NCBI GenBank assembly: GCA_046349085.1
Contig: JAXMDA010000001.1
Span: 682,001 to 746,000 of the forward strand
Reading direction: 5' to 3'
DNA from: JAJXWB01 sp046349085
GTDB taxonomy: Bacteria; Pseudomonadota; Alphaproteobacteria; Rhizobiales; Beijerinckiaceae
DNA length: 64,000 bases
Numbering within the stretch: position 1 is the first letter of the stretch; every line of letters begins with the position of its first letter. Both the position numbers and the translations under genes were made by a program. Below are positions 18,373 through 25,468 of the stretch, one piece after another. The notes beneath the pieces are model-generated. The model ran no database searches, was not told the origin of the DNA, and saw only the letters and a program-made list of their open reading frames with translations.

Positions 18373-21300
18373 ATGGGTCGGCGCTGGTTCGTCAGCTACA
18401 ATTCCCAGGATCAGGCGCTCGCAGACCGGGTCGCCAGCGCATTGCGCGCGCGCCTGCCCGAAGCCCAGATCTTCTTTGCGCCCGCAAGTCTGCGCGCGGG
18501 CGGCTACTGGCTGCCGACGCTGGCGCAGGAAATCGCCGCGGCGGACGTATTCCTGCTCCTCGTCGGCGAAAAGGGCCTCGGGCGCTGGCAAGTGCTCGAA
18601 TATTACGAAGCGCTGGATCGCGACCTGAACCGGCCGGACCGCCGCCTTTTGTTCCTTCTCGCCGAAGGGCAGCCCGCTCCGGGCCTGCCCTTCCTCGGCC
18701 AGTTGCACTGGACGATCGCCGCCGACCCCGCCTCCGACGCCGCCATCGCCAGGCTGCTCGACGGGGCTTCGGGCGCCGCCTCCGGCCAGGCGGAACTCTG
18801 GCGCCACGCGCGGCCCTATCTCGGCCTGCTCGCGATGACGGAGGCCGACAGCGACTATTTCTTCGGCCGCGAGGCGGAGACCGCCGCCACGCTCGCCGCG
18901 CTGGCCGATACGCCCGAGAGCGTCACACTGCTCATCGGCAATTCCGGGGTCGGAAAATCGTCGCTCGCGCAGGCAGGCGTCATCGCCGCGCTCAAGCGTC
19001 AGGCCTGGCCCGCGGCGGACGGCGCGCCGCGCCCGTGGCCCGCGCGGTTCGGCGAAAGCCGGCGCTGGTGCTTCCTGCGCATGACGCCCGGCGAAAAGCC
19101 GGTCGAGGAACTGGTGCGGCAATTCGAGAACGAATGGCTGTACGACGCGACCGACCCGGACGCCGAGCGACGCCGCGCGGGCTGGGTCGCCAACCTCATG
19201 GACGGGTCGTCCTCGCTGGCCGGCCTGATGTCGGCGACGCTGATGCGGCTCGCCGAGATCGGCCGCGAAGCGCCGTCGGGATTTCTGGTCTATGTCGACC
19301 AGGGCGAGGAACTCTACGTACGTGCGGAAGCCGGCCAACGCCGGCGCTTTTCGGAAATTCTCGTCGAGGGCGGACGCGACCCGCGACTGTCGCTGCTGAT
19401 GAGCCTGCGCGCGGATTTCACCGGCGAACTGCACGCCGACCGCGCCCTTTTCGACGCGCATCGCCGCATCGACGTGCCGCCGGTGCGCGCCGAAACGCTG
19501 CGGCTCATCGTCGAGGAGCCGGCGCGGCGGCTGGGGGCGCGTTTCGATCCGCCAAATCTCGGCGCGGATATCGCCGCGCGCGCTGATGAAGAATCGACGG
19601 CCGACGCCGGCGCGCTGACGCTGATGTCCTACATGCTCGAGGACATGTGGTCGGACATGGTGCGGCGGGGCGACGGCATATTGCGGCTGCGCGCCGATTC
19701 GATCGAGCTCGGCCGCGTGCTGGCGCATCGCGCCGACGCCTTCTTCGATACGCATCGCGCATCGGCGAAGGAGATCGAGCGCATCTTCACCCTCAAGCTT
19801 GCTTCCGTGCGCGAAGACGGCGAGCCGGTGCGGCGGCGCGCGCTGCGATCCGAGTTTTCAGACGCGGAATGGCGGCTCGTGTCGGAACTCGCCGACGCGC
19901 CGAACCGGCTGATCGTGACCGCGCAGCGCGGCGGCCTCGAAACCTACGCGGAAGTCGGGCACGAAGCGATCTTCAAGCGCTGGGGCCGCCTGCGCGAATG
20001 GGTTGGATCGCGCCAGAATTTTCTGGTGTGGAAGACGGGGCTCGAGAGCAAGCGCCACGAATGGAGCGAAGGCGCCGAGAGCGAGGACCTGCTGCTGCGC
20101 GGCGCGCCGCTGGCGCAGGCGCAGGCCTGGCTCGCGACCCATGCCGAAGACCTCGACAAGGCCGAGCGCGGCTTCATTGCGCAGAGCGGCGCGGCGGAAG
20201 CCGCCTTGCGCGAACGCGCGGAGGCGGAACGGGCGCAGCGCGAGACCTTGCAAAGGCGATTGCTGCGCGGCGCGTTCGCCGCCGTCGTCGCCGTCTCGAT
20301 CGTCGGCGCGGCGACCGTCTGGAAATGGCGCGAGGCCGAACAGCAGAGGTCGGAGGCCGAAGCGCAGAAGCATGAAGCGCAGCGCCAAAGCGAGATCGCC
20401 GAGCGTAATTTCGGTGCGGCCAAGAGTGCGGTCGATGGATTGATCTTCGACATCACGCAGGGATTGCGCGATGTCGAAGGAATGCGCACGGAGACGACGA
20501 TGCGCATTCTCGACCGCGTCAACGGCATCGTCGACCGTCTCGCGCGATCGGCGCCGGACCGGACCGAATTGCAGCGAACGCGCAAGGTGATGCTCGACGA
20601 GATCGGCACCACGCTGCGGACGCAGGGCGCGACGGCGGAGGCCCTGGCGCGCTACCGCGAGGGCCTTCGCATCGGGGAGGAGCTTGCCGCGCGGGATCCC
20701 GACAGCGCCGACCGGCGCCGCGACCTTTCGGTCAGCCACATCAATATCGGCAACGTCCTGCAAGACCAGGGACAGCTCGCCGAAGCGCTTGCCGAATTTC
20801 GCAAGGACCTTGCCATCGCAGAGGCGCTCGCGGCGAAGGACCCCGCCAATACGTTCTTGCAGCGCGATCTGGCGGTCAGTTACGAGAAGGTTGGCGACGC
20901 CTTGCGGGAAGATGGCGACAAGACCGGCGCGCTCGGTTCTTTTCGCAAGAGCATCGGGATTCGCGAGACGCTTCTGGCGCGCAACAAATCGGACCGCCTG
21001 GCGCAACGGGACCTTTCCGTCAGCCACGAGAAGATCGGAAACATCCTGGCCGATCAGAACGACCTGGCCGGCGCGCTCGTCGAATATCGCAAGAGTCTGG
21101 AGCTGCGCGAGCAGCTCGCCAAGGTCGATCCCGGCAACATGCTGTGGCAACGCGACATTTCCGTCAGCCAGGAAAAGATCGGGAACGTCCTTCGCGACCA
21201 GGGGGACAAGGCGAGCGCGCTCGTGGAATATCGCAAGAGCCTGGGGATCCGCGAAATGCTTGCGGTGCGCGATCCCCTGAACACCCAGTGGCGGCGCGAC

Positions 21301-21777
21301 ATATCGGTCAGCCATAACAAGATCGGCGACATCCTGCGCGACCAGGACGACAACGCCGATGCGCGCGACGCCTACCAAAAGGGGCTGGCGGCGATCGAAC
21401 CGTTGGCGGCGCGCGATCCGCTCAATGCGCTATGGCAACGCGACCTGGCGATCAGCAACGAGCGCATCGGCCTGATCAGGCAAAAGAGCGGCGACATGGA
21501 AGGGGCGCGGCGCTCGTTCGAGGCCGAGCTCGATATCTGCCGCAGGATCCTGCAGCGCAATCCCGACGATATCCAGACGCGGCTCATTTCGGTTTTCGCG
21601 CTGTGGAGTCTCGGGCGGCTGAAAGGCGCCGAGGGGCGCGCCGATCTCGAGCAGTCGCTCGCCATCCTCAAGCCGCTCGCGACAGCGGAAAGGGTCGACG
21701 CATACCGGCGAGGCTGGATACCGCTCATCGAAGCCGATCTCGCCAAGGCCGTGGCGCGCCCGCGGGAGGGGCGCTAG
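18373..21777 (+). CDS. TIR domain - STAND ATPase - membrane segment - TPR protein
   Basis: 1134 residues with four parts. (1) A TIR-like domain, about 1-130: strand A as WFVSYNSQDQ, then the WQVLEYYEAL region, where Glu76 is the candidate NAD-hydrolase glutamate (W72..E76, as in the WCxxE region). (2) A novel-STAND type ATPase, about 165-545: FFGREAE, Walker A GNSGVGKSS (189-197), Walker B-like FLVYVDQGEE, and a winged-helix-like VGHEAIFKRWGRL. (3) A charged coiled coil with a membrane helix near 632-651. (4) A C-terminal TPR array, about 730-1060, containing six units of exactly 48 residues. This plan fits a signal-activated NTPase with a TIR effector, as in some immune proteins. The ATG follows GGGGGG. 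It stands alone; no defence genes flank it. Confidence 0.85.
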   Translation: MGRRWFVSYNSQDQALADRVASALRARLPEAQIFFAPASLRAGGYWLPTLAQEIAAADVFLLLVGEKGLGRWQVLEYYEALDRDLNRPDRRLLFLLAEGQPAPGLPFLGQLHWTIAADPASDAAIARLLDGASGAASGQAELWRHARPYLGLLAMTEADSDYFFGREAETAATLAALADTPESVTLLIGNSGVGKSSLAQAGVIAALKRQAWPAADGAPRPWPARFGESRRWCFLRMTPGEKPVEELVRQFENEWLYDATDPDAERRRAGWVANLMDGSSSLAGLMSATLMRLAEIGREAPSGFLVYVDQGEELYVRAEAGQRRRFSEILVEGGRDPRLSLLMSLRADFTGELHADRALFDAHRRIDVPPVRAETLRLIVEEPARRLGARFDPPNLGADIAARADEESTADAGALTLMSYMLEDMWSDMVRRGDGILRLRADSIELGRVLAHRADAFFDTHRASAKEIERIFTLKLASVREDGEPVRRRALRSEFSDAEWRLVSELADAPNRLIVTAQRGGLETYAEVGHEAIFKRWGRLREWVGSRQNFLVWKTGLESKRHEWSEGAESEDLLLRGAPLAQAQAWLATHAEDLDKAERGFIAQSGAAEAALRERAEAERAQRETLQRRLLRGAFAAVVAVSIVGAATVWKWREAEQQRSEAEAQKHEAQRQSEIAERNFGAAKSAVDGLIFDITQGLRDVEGMRTETTMRILDRVNGIVDRLARSAPDRTELQRTRKVMLDEIGTTLRTQGATAEALARYREGLRIGEELAARDPDSADRRRDLSVSHINIGNVLQDQGQLAEALAEFRKDLAIAEALAAKDPANTFLQRDLAVSYEKVGDALREDGDKTGALGSFRKSIGIRETLLARNKSDRLAQRDLSVSHEKIGNILADQNDLAGALVEYRKSLELREQLAKVDPGNMLWQRDISVSQEKIGNVLRDQGDKASALVEYRKSLGIREMLAVRDPLNTQWRRDISVSHNKIGDILRDQDDNADARDAYQKGLAAIEPLAARDPLNALWQRDLAISNERIGLIRQKSGDMEGARRSFEAELDICRRILQRNPDDIQTRLISVFALWSLGRLKGAEGRADLEQSLAILKPLATAERVDAYRRGWIPLIEADLAKAVARPREGR
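20713..21576 (+). repeat. Six tandem 144-bp repeats encoding 48-residue TPR units
   Basis: Within the TIR-STAND protein, the RD of each [L/W]QRDLSVSHEKIGN-like unit recurs at Asp784, 832, 880, 928, 976 and 1024, exactly 48 residues apart. The DNA copies have diverged, so this is an old protein-level repeat, not a fresh tandem duplication. Each unit also carries a GALVEYRKSL-like helix. Confidence 0.85.
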
Positions 21778-21806
21778 AGAGCGCCGCTTTCGCTGGCGCC
21801 AGCCGG

Positions 21807-21923
21807 TCACGGCACGGCGTAGATCGGCAGGAGGACGAGCGCCAGCGCAAGGCAGGCGATCAAGGCCAGCCACAAGGTCAGCGCAACGGGATGGGCAATG
21901 CGTCGTTCGTTCCGGTTCGTCAT
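21807..21923 (-). CDS. Putative 38-aa single-pass membrane protein
   Basis: Short candidate gene: a polar basic start (MTNRNERRIAHPV), then one hydrophobic helix (ALTLWLALIACLALALVLLP) and a four-residue tail. A CGGAGCG ribosome-binding site lies about 10 nt before the ATG. Not recognised. It sits between the TIR-STAND gene, which it faces tail to tail, and the 22-kb operon. The coding evidence is only the hydrophobic pattern and the Shine-Dalgarno. Confidence 0.4.
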   Translation of the reverse strand: MTNRNERRIAHPVALTLWLALIACLALALVLLPIYAVP

Positions 21924-22032
21924 GCGTCGTCGCGCTCCGGGCGGACGCTATGCGCGCCGGCCGACTGCATGATCGACGAGGAGACGCGCAGCGGCGGCGA
22001 CGAAACGCACGAAGCCGGCGCGCAAAGGCCGT

Positions 22033-22884
22033 TCAGTCCTCCAGTTCGTCGATCGCGGATTGCTGGTCGAGGCGCTCCATCGCGTCGTGCGCCTTGCAGG
22101 CGGCGGCCTCCTTGTAGAGCTTCGTCGCGGCGTCCAGCTTGGACTTGCCGAACAGGCTGACGAAGCCGTTCGCCTGCTCGATGCGCGCGATCGCGGAATC
22201 CGGCGTGAGCTTGCGCGCCGTCTCGAAATGCTTGATCGCGGAATCCTTGCTCGCGCCATAGGTGAGCCCGGCGACGAGGCCGCCGACCTTGGCGACCACT
22301 TCGGCATTATAGGCGCCCAGCGCAATATGGGCTTCGGCGTGGTCGGGCGCGAGCGCCAGCGCCTTGTCGAGGCTCGCCTTGATCTTGCCGCCCAGCCCCA
22401 TCGCCAGCGCCTTGGCGACCGAGATGCCCTGCCCGTAGCGGCCGAGCGCGGAGGCGTGGAAGTAAAAGGCGTTGGGGAAATCCCTGGCGATCGCCTGCAG
22501 CTTTTCCGCGCGCGCCGCCGATTGCTGGAAGATTTCGAGCTGCCGCGCGTCGTCGGTCTCGAGGTAGGTCGCATAGATGTTGGCGGCCTTGTTGGCGACA
22601 TTGAAGCCGAGCGGGCCCAACGCCTCGCCCTGCTCCGCCGCCGCGGCAAAATCTCCCGCGTGATAGGCGCGCCAGGCCGATTGCAGCGCTTCGGCGGCCT
22701 TCGCCGGCGGCATTTTCGGATCGAGCTTCGGGTGCGCCTCGATCGCCTTCTTCACCCAGGCTTCGTCGGGAAAAGGTTCGCAATCGCCGCGATGCAGCGC
22801 GCTCCACGCCTTCTTCAGCGCGGGGCCGGCGTAGTCGTAGGCCTTGTCGGCGTAAGGAAATTTCTTCCAGGCGGTTTTGGCCAT
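22033..22884 (-). CDS. Helical-repeat (TPR-like) protein, 283 aa
   Basis: Soluble protein without a signal peptide. The N-terminal half resembles a TPR-like scaffold (AAEALQSAWRAYHAGDFAAAAEQGEALG), and further helix pairs follow (IKASLDKALALAPDHAEAHIALGAYN, SAIKHFETARKLTPDSAIARIEQANG). Not assigned to a named family. It is the last gene of the phasin-patatin-TetR run, 12 nt after the TetR stop codon, and probably belongs to the same mRNA. It might be a lipid-metabolism accessory; this is inferred from position only. Confidence 0.65.
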   Translation of the reverse strand: MAKTAWKKFPYADKAYDYAGPALKKAWSALHRGDCEPFPDEAWVKKAIEAHPKLDPKMPPAKAAEALQSAWRAYHAGDFAAAAEQGEALGPLGFNVANKAANIYATYLETDDARQLEIFQQSAARAEKLQAIARDFPNAFYFHASALGRYGQGISVAKALAMGLGGKIKASLDKALALAPDHAEAHIALGAYNAEVVAKVGGLVAGLTYGASKDSAIKHFETARKLTPDSAIARIEQANGFVSLFGKSKLDAATKLYKEAAACKAHDAMERLDQQSAIDELED

Positions 22885-22896
22885 CTGCGCTTCCTC

Positions 22897-23541
22897 TCAG
22901 TTTGCGTACCGGGTCGCCAGTTGATCGAGCAATTCGCGTTCGCGCGGTGCGAGATAGGGAGCGGCGAGCGCCAGCACCTGAAAGACGCCGCGCCCGAGGC
23001 CGTGGCCATCCTGCGCCGCGCGCGGATTGCGCGCGAACTCGAAGGATAGCCAGTAGGTCGCGACCAGCGCCATGTTTTCCGCGAGCAGCGCGATCTCGCC
23101 CGGCGTCGCCTTCATCTGGCCGGCCCTGGCGAGCCCGGTCATGATCTCGCGCGCGACGCGGATCTTGTGCGCGAGGATGCGCTTGAACTGCGTCTCGACG
23201 CAACGATAGCGCGCGATCAGCTCGTTGATGTCGCGATAGATGAAGCGGTACTTCCAGATCGCCTCGAACACGAGATGCAAGAAAAGCCAGCAATCCTCGG
23301 CGTCGGGAAGGCGCTGTTCGGGCGCCGCCAGCGTGTCTTCAATCTCGGCCCGGTAAGCGGCGAACAGGTCTTCGACGATCTTTTCCTTGGAATGATAGTG
23401 ATAATAGAGATTGCCGGGACTGATGCCCATTTCGAGCGCGATCGCCGCCGTCGTCACCGTCGGTTCGCCATGCGCGTTGAACTGGGCGAGCGCGGTCTCA
23501 AGAATGCGCTCGCGCGTCCTTCTTTTTGGCTTTGCCGCCAT
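22897..23541 (-). CDS. TetR family transcriptional regulator
   Basis: 214 residues. The N-terminal helix-turn-helix is seen in TRERILETALAQFNAHG and VTTAAIALEMGISPGNLYYHYHSKEKIVEDLF (about 9-60), the classic TetR DNA-binding domain. The remainder is a helical ligand and dimer domain of the size usual for the family. The start is the ATG at 23541 (MAAKPKRR), which overlaps the end of the patatin gene by 44 nt. The operon position suggests it controls this lipid operon, perhaps sensing acyl-CoA (inference). Confidence 0.88.
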   Translation of the reverse strand: MAAKPKRRTRERILETALAQFNAHGEPTVTTAAIALEMGISPGNLYYHYHSKEKIVEDLFAAYRAEIEDTLAAPEQRLPDAEDCWLFLHLVFEAIWKYRFIYRDINELIARYRCVETQFKRILAHKIRVAREIMTGLARAGQMKATPGEIALLAENMALVATYWLSFEFARNPRAAQDGHGLGRGVFQVLALAAPYLAPRERELLDQLATRYAN

Positions 23542-24802
23542 CCGCCCTTCTCCCGGCCTTGGCAATCTTCTCACGGGCCGGGGCGGTCGCGCCTTGAGCC
23601 AGCGCATGGTCGAGACGGCCGAGCGTCGTCGCCAGCCGCCGGGTTTCGGCGGCCAGACCCGTGGCTCGTCGCCCGGGCGCGGCGATCAGCCGGCGGTCCG
23701 GATCGGCCAGCGCCGCATGGTCGAGGCGTACGCCGTGCCGGGCGAGGACCGGCTCCAGTTCGGCCGCGCGGCGGCGCAGTTCCGCGCGTGTATGGCTGTA
23801 GGCGTGTTCGGCGAGGCGGCGCCTGTCGGCGTAGCTGAAGACGTTGGCGAAAAAGATCATCGCATCGTCCCGCGCCGGTTCGAACAGCACAATGTCGGCG
23901 TCCGGAAATTCATGGGCATAGCGATCCATGCCGACCTTCATGCGCGACTGGATGAGCGCGCGGAAGGTCTGCGACAGCACGGTGGCGAGCCCTTCGTCGA
24001 CAAGATGGGTCGGCCCGCGCCGGCCTTCGCCCGAGGCGAGCCGCGTATTGAAAGGCACGAGCGGATTGACGCAGACGAGCAGCTTCGCGCCGGCTTTCAA
24101 GGCGACCGAGGCGTGCAGCGTCTTCTTGAGCGCGCCATCGACGTAGTCGCGCTCGCCGATGCGGGCGGGCGGATAGAGCCCGGGCAGCGCGGAGCTCGCC
24201 TTGACCGCTTCGGAGATCGGCACGCCGTCGTAGCCGGCCGAGCCGAAGACCACCGCTTCGGCCGAATCCAGGTCCGTGGCGACGATGAACAGCTTGTGGC
24301 GCAGCTCGCGAAAATCGTTGGTGCGCCCGCTGCGGCCGAACATGCGCGCCAGATAGGCGGCGGCCGCGTCATTGTCGAAAACGCCGGTCGGCAAGGCGCG
24401 CGTAAAGCCTTGCAGCGCCTCGAGGAGCCCGCGCGTCGGGCGGCCCGCGCCGGAGCGGTCGAAATAGGCGGCGACGGCGCCGAGCGCGAGATCGGGCAGA
24501 CGCGCGAGGCGCCGCGCATATTCGGCGAGCGCCGGGCGCATCAGGAAGTCCGGCTCGAACGGCTCGGCGTGATCCTCGCTCTCGATGAAGCGCAGGCACA
24601 GGTCGCGCGGCGTCAGGCCATTGGCGAGGCTCGCGGCGATGAAGGCGCCGGCGCTGACGCCGACGGTGGCGTGACATTGCGTGAAGTCGACGCCGTCGAA
24701 GGCTTCCTGAAGGGCGACCAGCGCGCCGATCTCATAGATCGAGCCGAGCGGTCCGCCGCCCGCGAGGGCCAGTCCGATCTTCGATTGCCGCGCGCCTACC
24801 AT
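23498..24802 (-). CDS. Patatin-like phospholipase
   Basis: 434 residues. Ser50 lies in GVSAG (48-52) and Asp222 in the DG motif (YVDGAL), giving the Ser-Asp catalytic dyad of patatins. The oxyanion motif reads GGGPLG (15-20) instead of the usual GGGxRG, so its Arg is replaced by Leu. The C-terminal 60 residues are Lys/Arg-rich and likely disordered. Role: hydrolysis of acyl chains from membrane or storage lipid. The ATG follows GGAGGACGAG. It is transcribed after the phasin gene across a hairpin and runs into tetR. Confidence 0.85.
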   Translation of the reverse strand: MVGARQSKIGLALAGGGPLGSIYEIGALVALQEAFDGVDFTQCHATVGVSAGAFIAASLANGLTPRDLCLRFIESEDHAEPFEPDFLMRPALAEYARRLARLPDLALGAVAAYFDRSGAGRPTRGLLEALQGFTRALPTGVFDNDAAAAYLARMFGRSGRTNDFRELRHKLFIVATDLDSAEAVVFGSAGYDGVPISEAVKASSALPGLYPPARIGERDYVDGALKKTLHASVALKAGAKLLVCVNPLVPFNTRLASGEGRRGPTHLVDEGLATVLSQTFRALIQSRMKVGMDRYAHEFPDADIVLFEPARDDAMIFFANVFSYADRRRLAEHAYSHTRAELRRRAAELEPVLARHGVRLDHAALADPDRRLIAAPGRRATGLAAETRRLATTLGRLDHALAQGATAPAREKIAKAGRRADGGKAKKKDARAHS

Positions 24803-24821
24803 CTCGTCCTCCGCAGGCGAA

Positions 24822-24846
24822 GGGAGGCCGCATGACGCGGCCTCCC
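24822..24846 (-). terminator. Hairpin between phasin and patatin genes
   Basis: A perfect 10-bp stem (GGGAGGCCGC with GCGGCCTCCC) has a five-base loop. It lies between the phasin stop and the patatin Shine-Dalgarno. It may stabilise or terminate most phasin mRNA, so that phasin is made in excess of patatin. There is no T-run. Confidence 0.45.
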
Positions 24847-24868
24847 CCTGGCGATCCAGACCGAAGGC

Positions 24869-25267
24869 TTACGCCTTGGCGACAGCCTTCTTCTTCTCGT
24901 CCATCATCTTGTTGGTCGCCTCCGTGAGTTCGGCGACGCGCTTGGAGAGCGTGTCGATGTCCTTGCGCGTCGGCACGTTGAGGCTGTGCAGCGCGCGGGC
25001 GACGCGATCCTCGAAGACCTTTTCCAGCTTGTCCCAAGCGCCGGCGCCACGCGACTTGATCTCGGAGATGCGTTCGTCGGCCGCGGTCTTGGTCTCTTCC
25101 TGCACGCGCTGACCCTCGGCCACAAGCGCATCGAAAACCTTCTGTCCCTCAGCCTGCGCCTTGGCGAAAGCGCCGAGGCCGGCGAGCCAGATCTGATTGG
25201 CGGATTCGCGGATGGTGGCCGCGAGATTGTCGTCGTGTTTGGCGAGAGCCTTGAGTTTCTTGGCCAT
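24869..25267 (-). CDS. Phasin family protein (poly-granule associated)
   Basis: 132 residues. This is a small amphipathic helical protein like PhaF/PhaI-type granule-associated phasins: IRESANQIWLAGLGAFAKAQ (about 19-38) is the family signature, followed by a long heptad-like helix and a Lys-rich tail (MMDEKKKAVAKA). Phasins coat polyhydroxyalkanoate or lipid inclusions. The start at 25267 follows AAGGGGAC; the longer open frame upstream has no such features and is the complement of the acyl reductase gene. Upstream, a long inverted repeat lies in the leader. Confidence 0.88.
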   Translation of the reverse strand: MAKKLKALAKHDDNLAATIRESANQIWLAGLGAFAKAQAEGQKVFDALVAEGQRVQEETKTAADERISEIKSRGAGAWDKLEKVFEDRVARALHSLNVPTRKDIDTLSKRVAELTEATNKMMDEKKKAVAKA

Positions 25268-25308
25268 GACAAGTCCCCTTGCGAACTTGCGGCCCTTCAG
25301 ATTTGGAA

Positions 25309-25350
25309 CATGCCGCGCCCAAGAAGCGGCCCCCGCTTCTTGGCGGCATG
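25309..25350. promoter_or_regulatory. Long inverted repeat in phasin / acyl reductase divergent promoter
   Basis: Left arm 25309-25329 and right arm 25333-25350 pair over 18 bp, with a three-base bulge in the left arm and a CCC loop. The repeat begins 42 nt from the phasin ATG and ends 119 nt before the reductase ATG. It could be an operator for a granule-regulator dimer such as PhaR, or a leader hairpin in phasin mRNA. Neither is shown by sequence alone. Confidence 0.45.
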
Positions 25351-25468
25351 TCCAGGCCGCGATTGCGACAATCCACCACAGAAATTTAGAGTCCGCCGCC
25401 CAATTCTCTGGGCGACTTCGCCTAAAGCGAGCATTTAGACTAAAAATGCGCGGAACAGGGAGGCGGCG

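Noticed and set aside
18373..21777. A defence island around the TIR-STAND gene
   Set aside because: The neighbours are lipid genes and ordinary metabolism; no restriction, toxin or phage genes are nearby, so only the single gene is noted.
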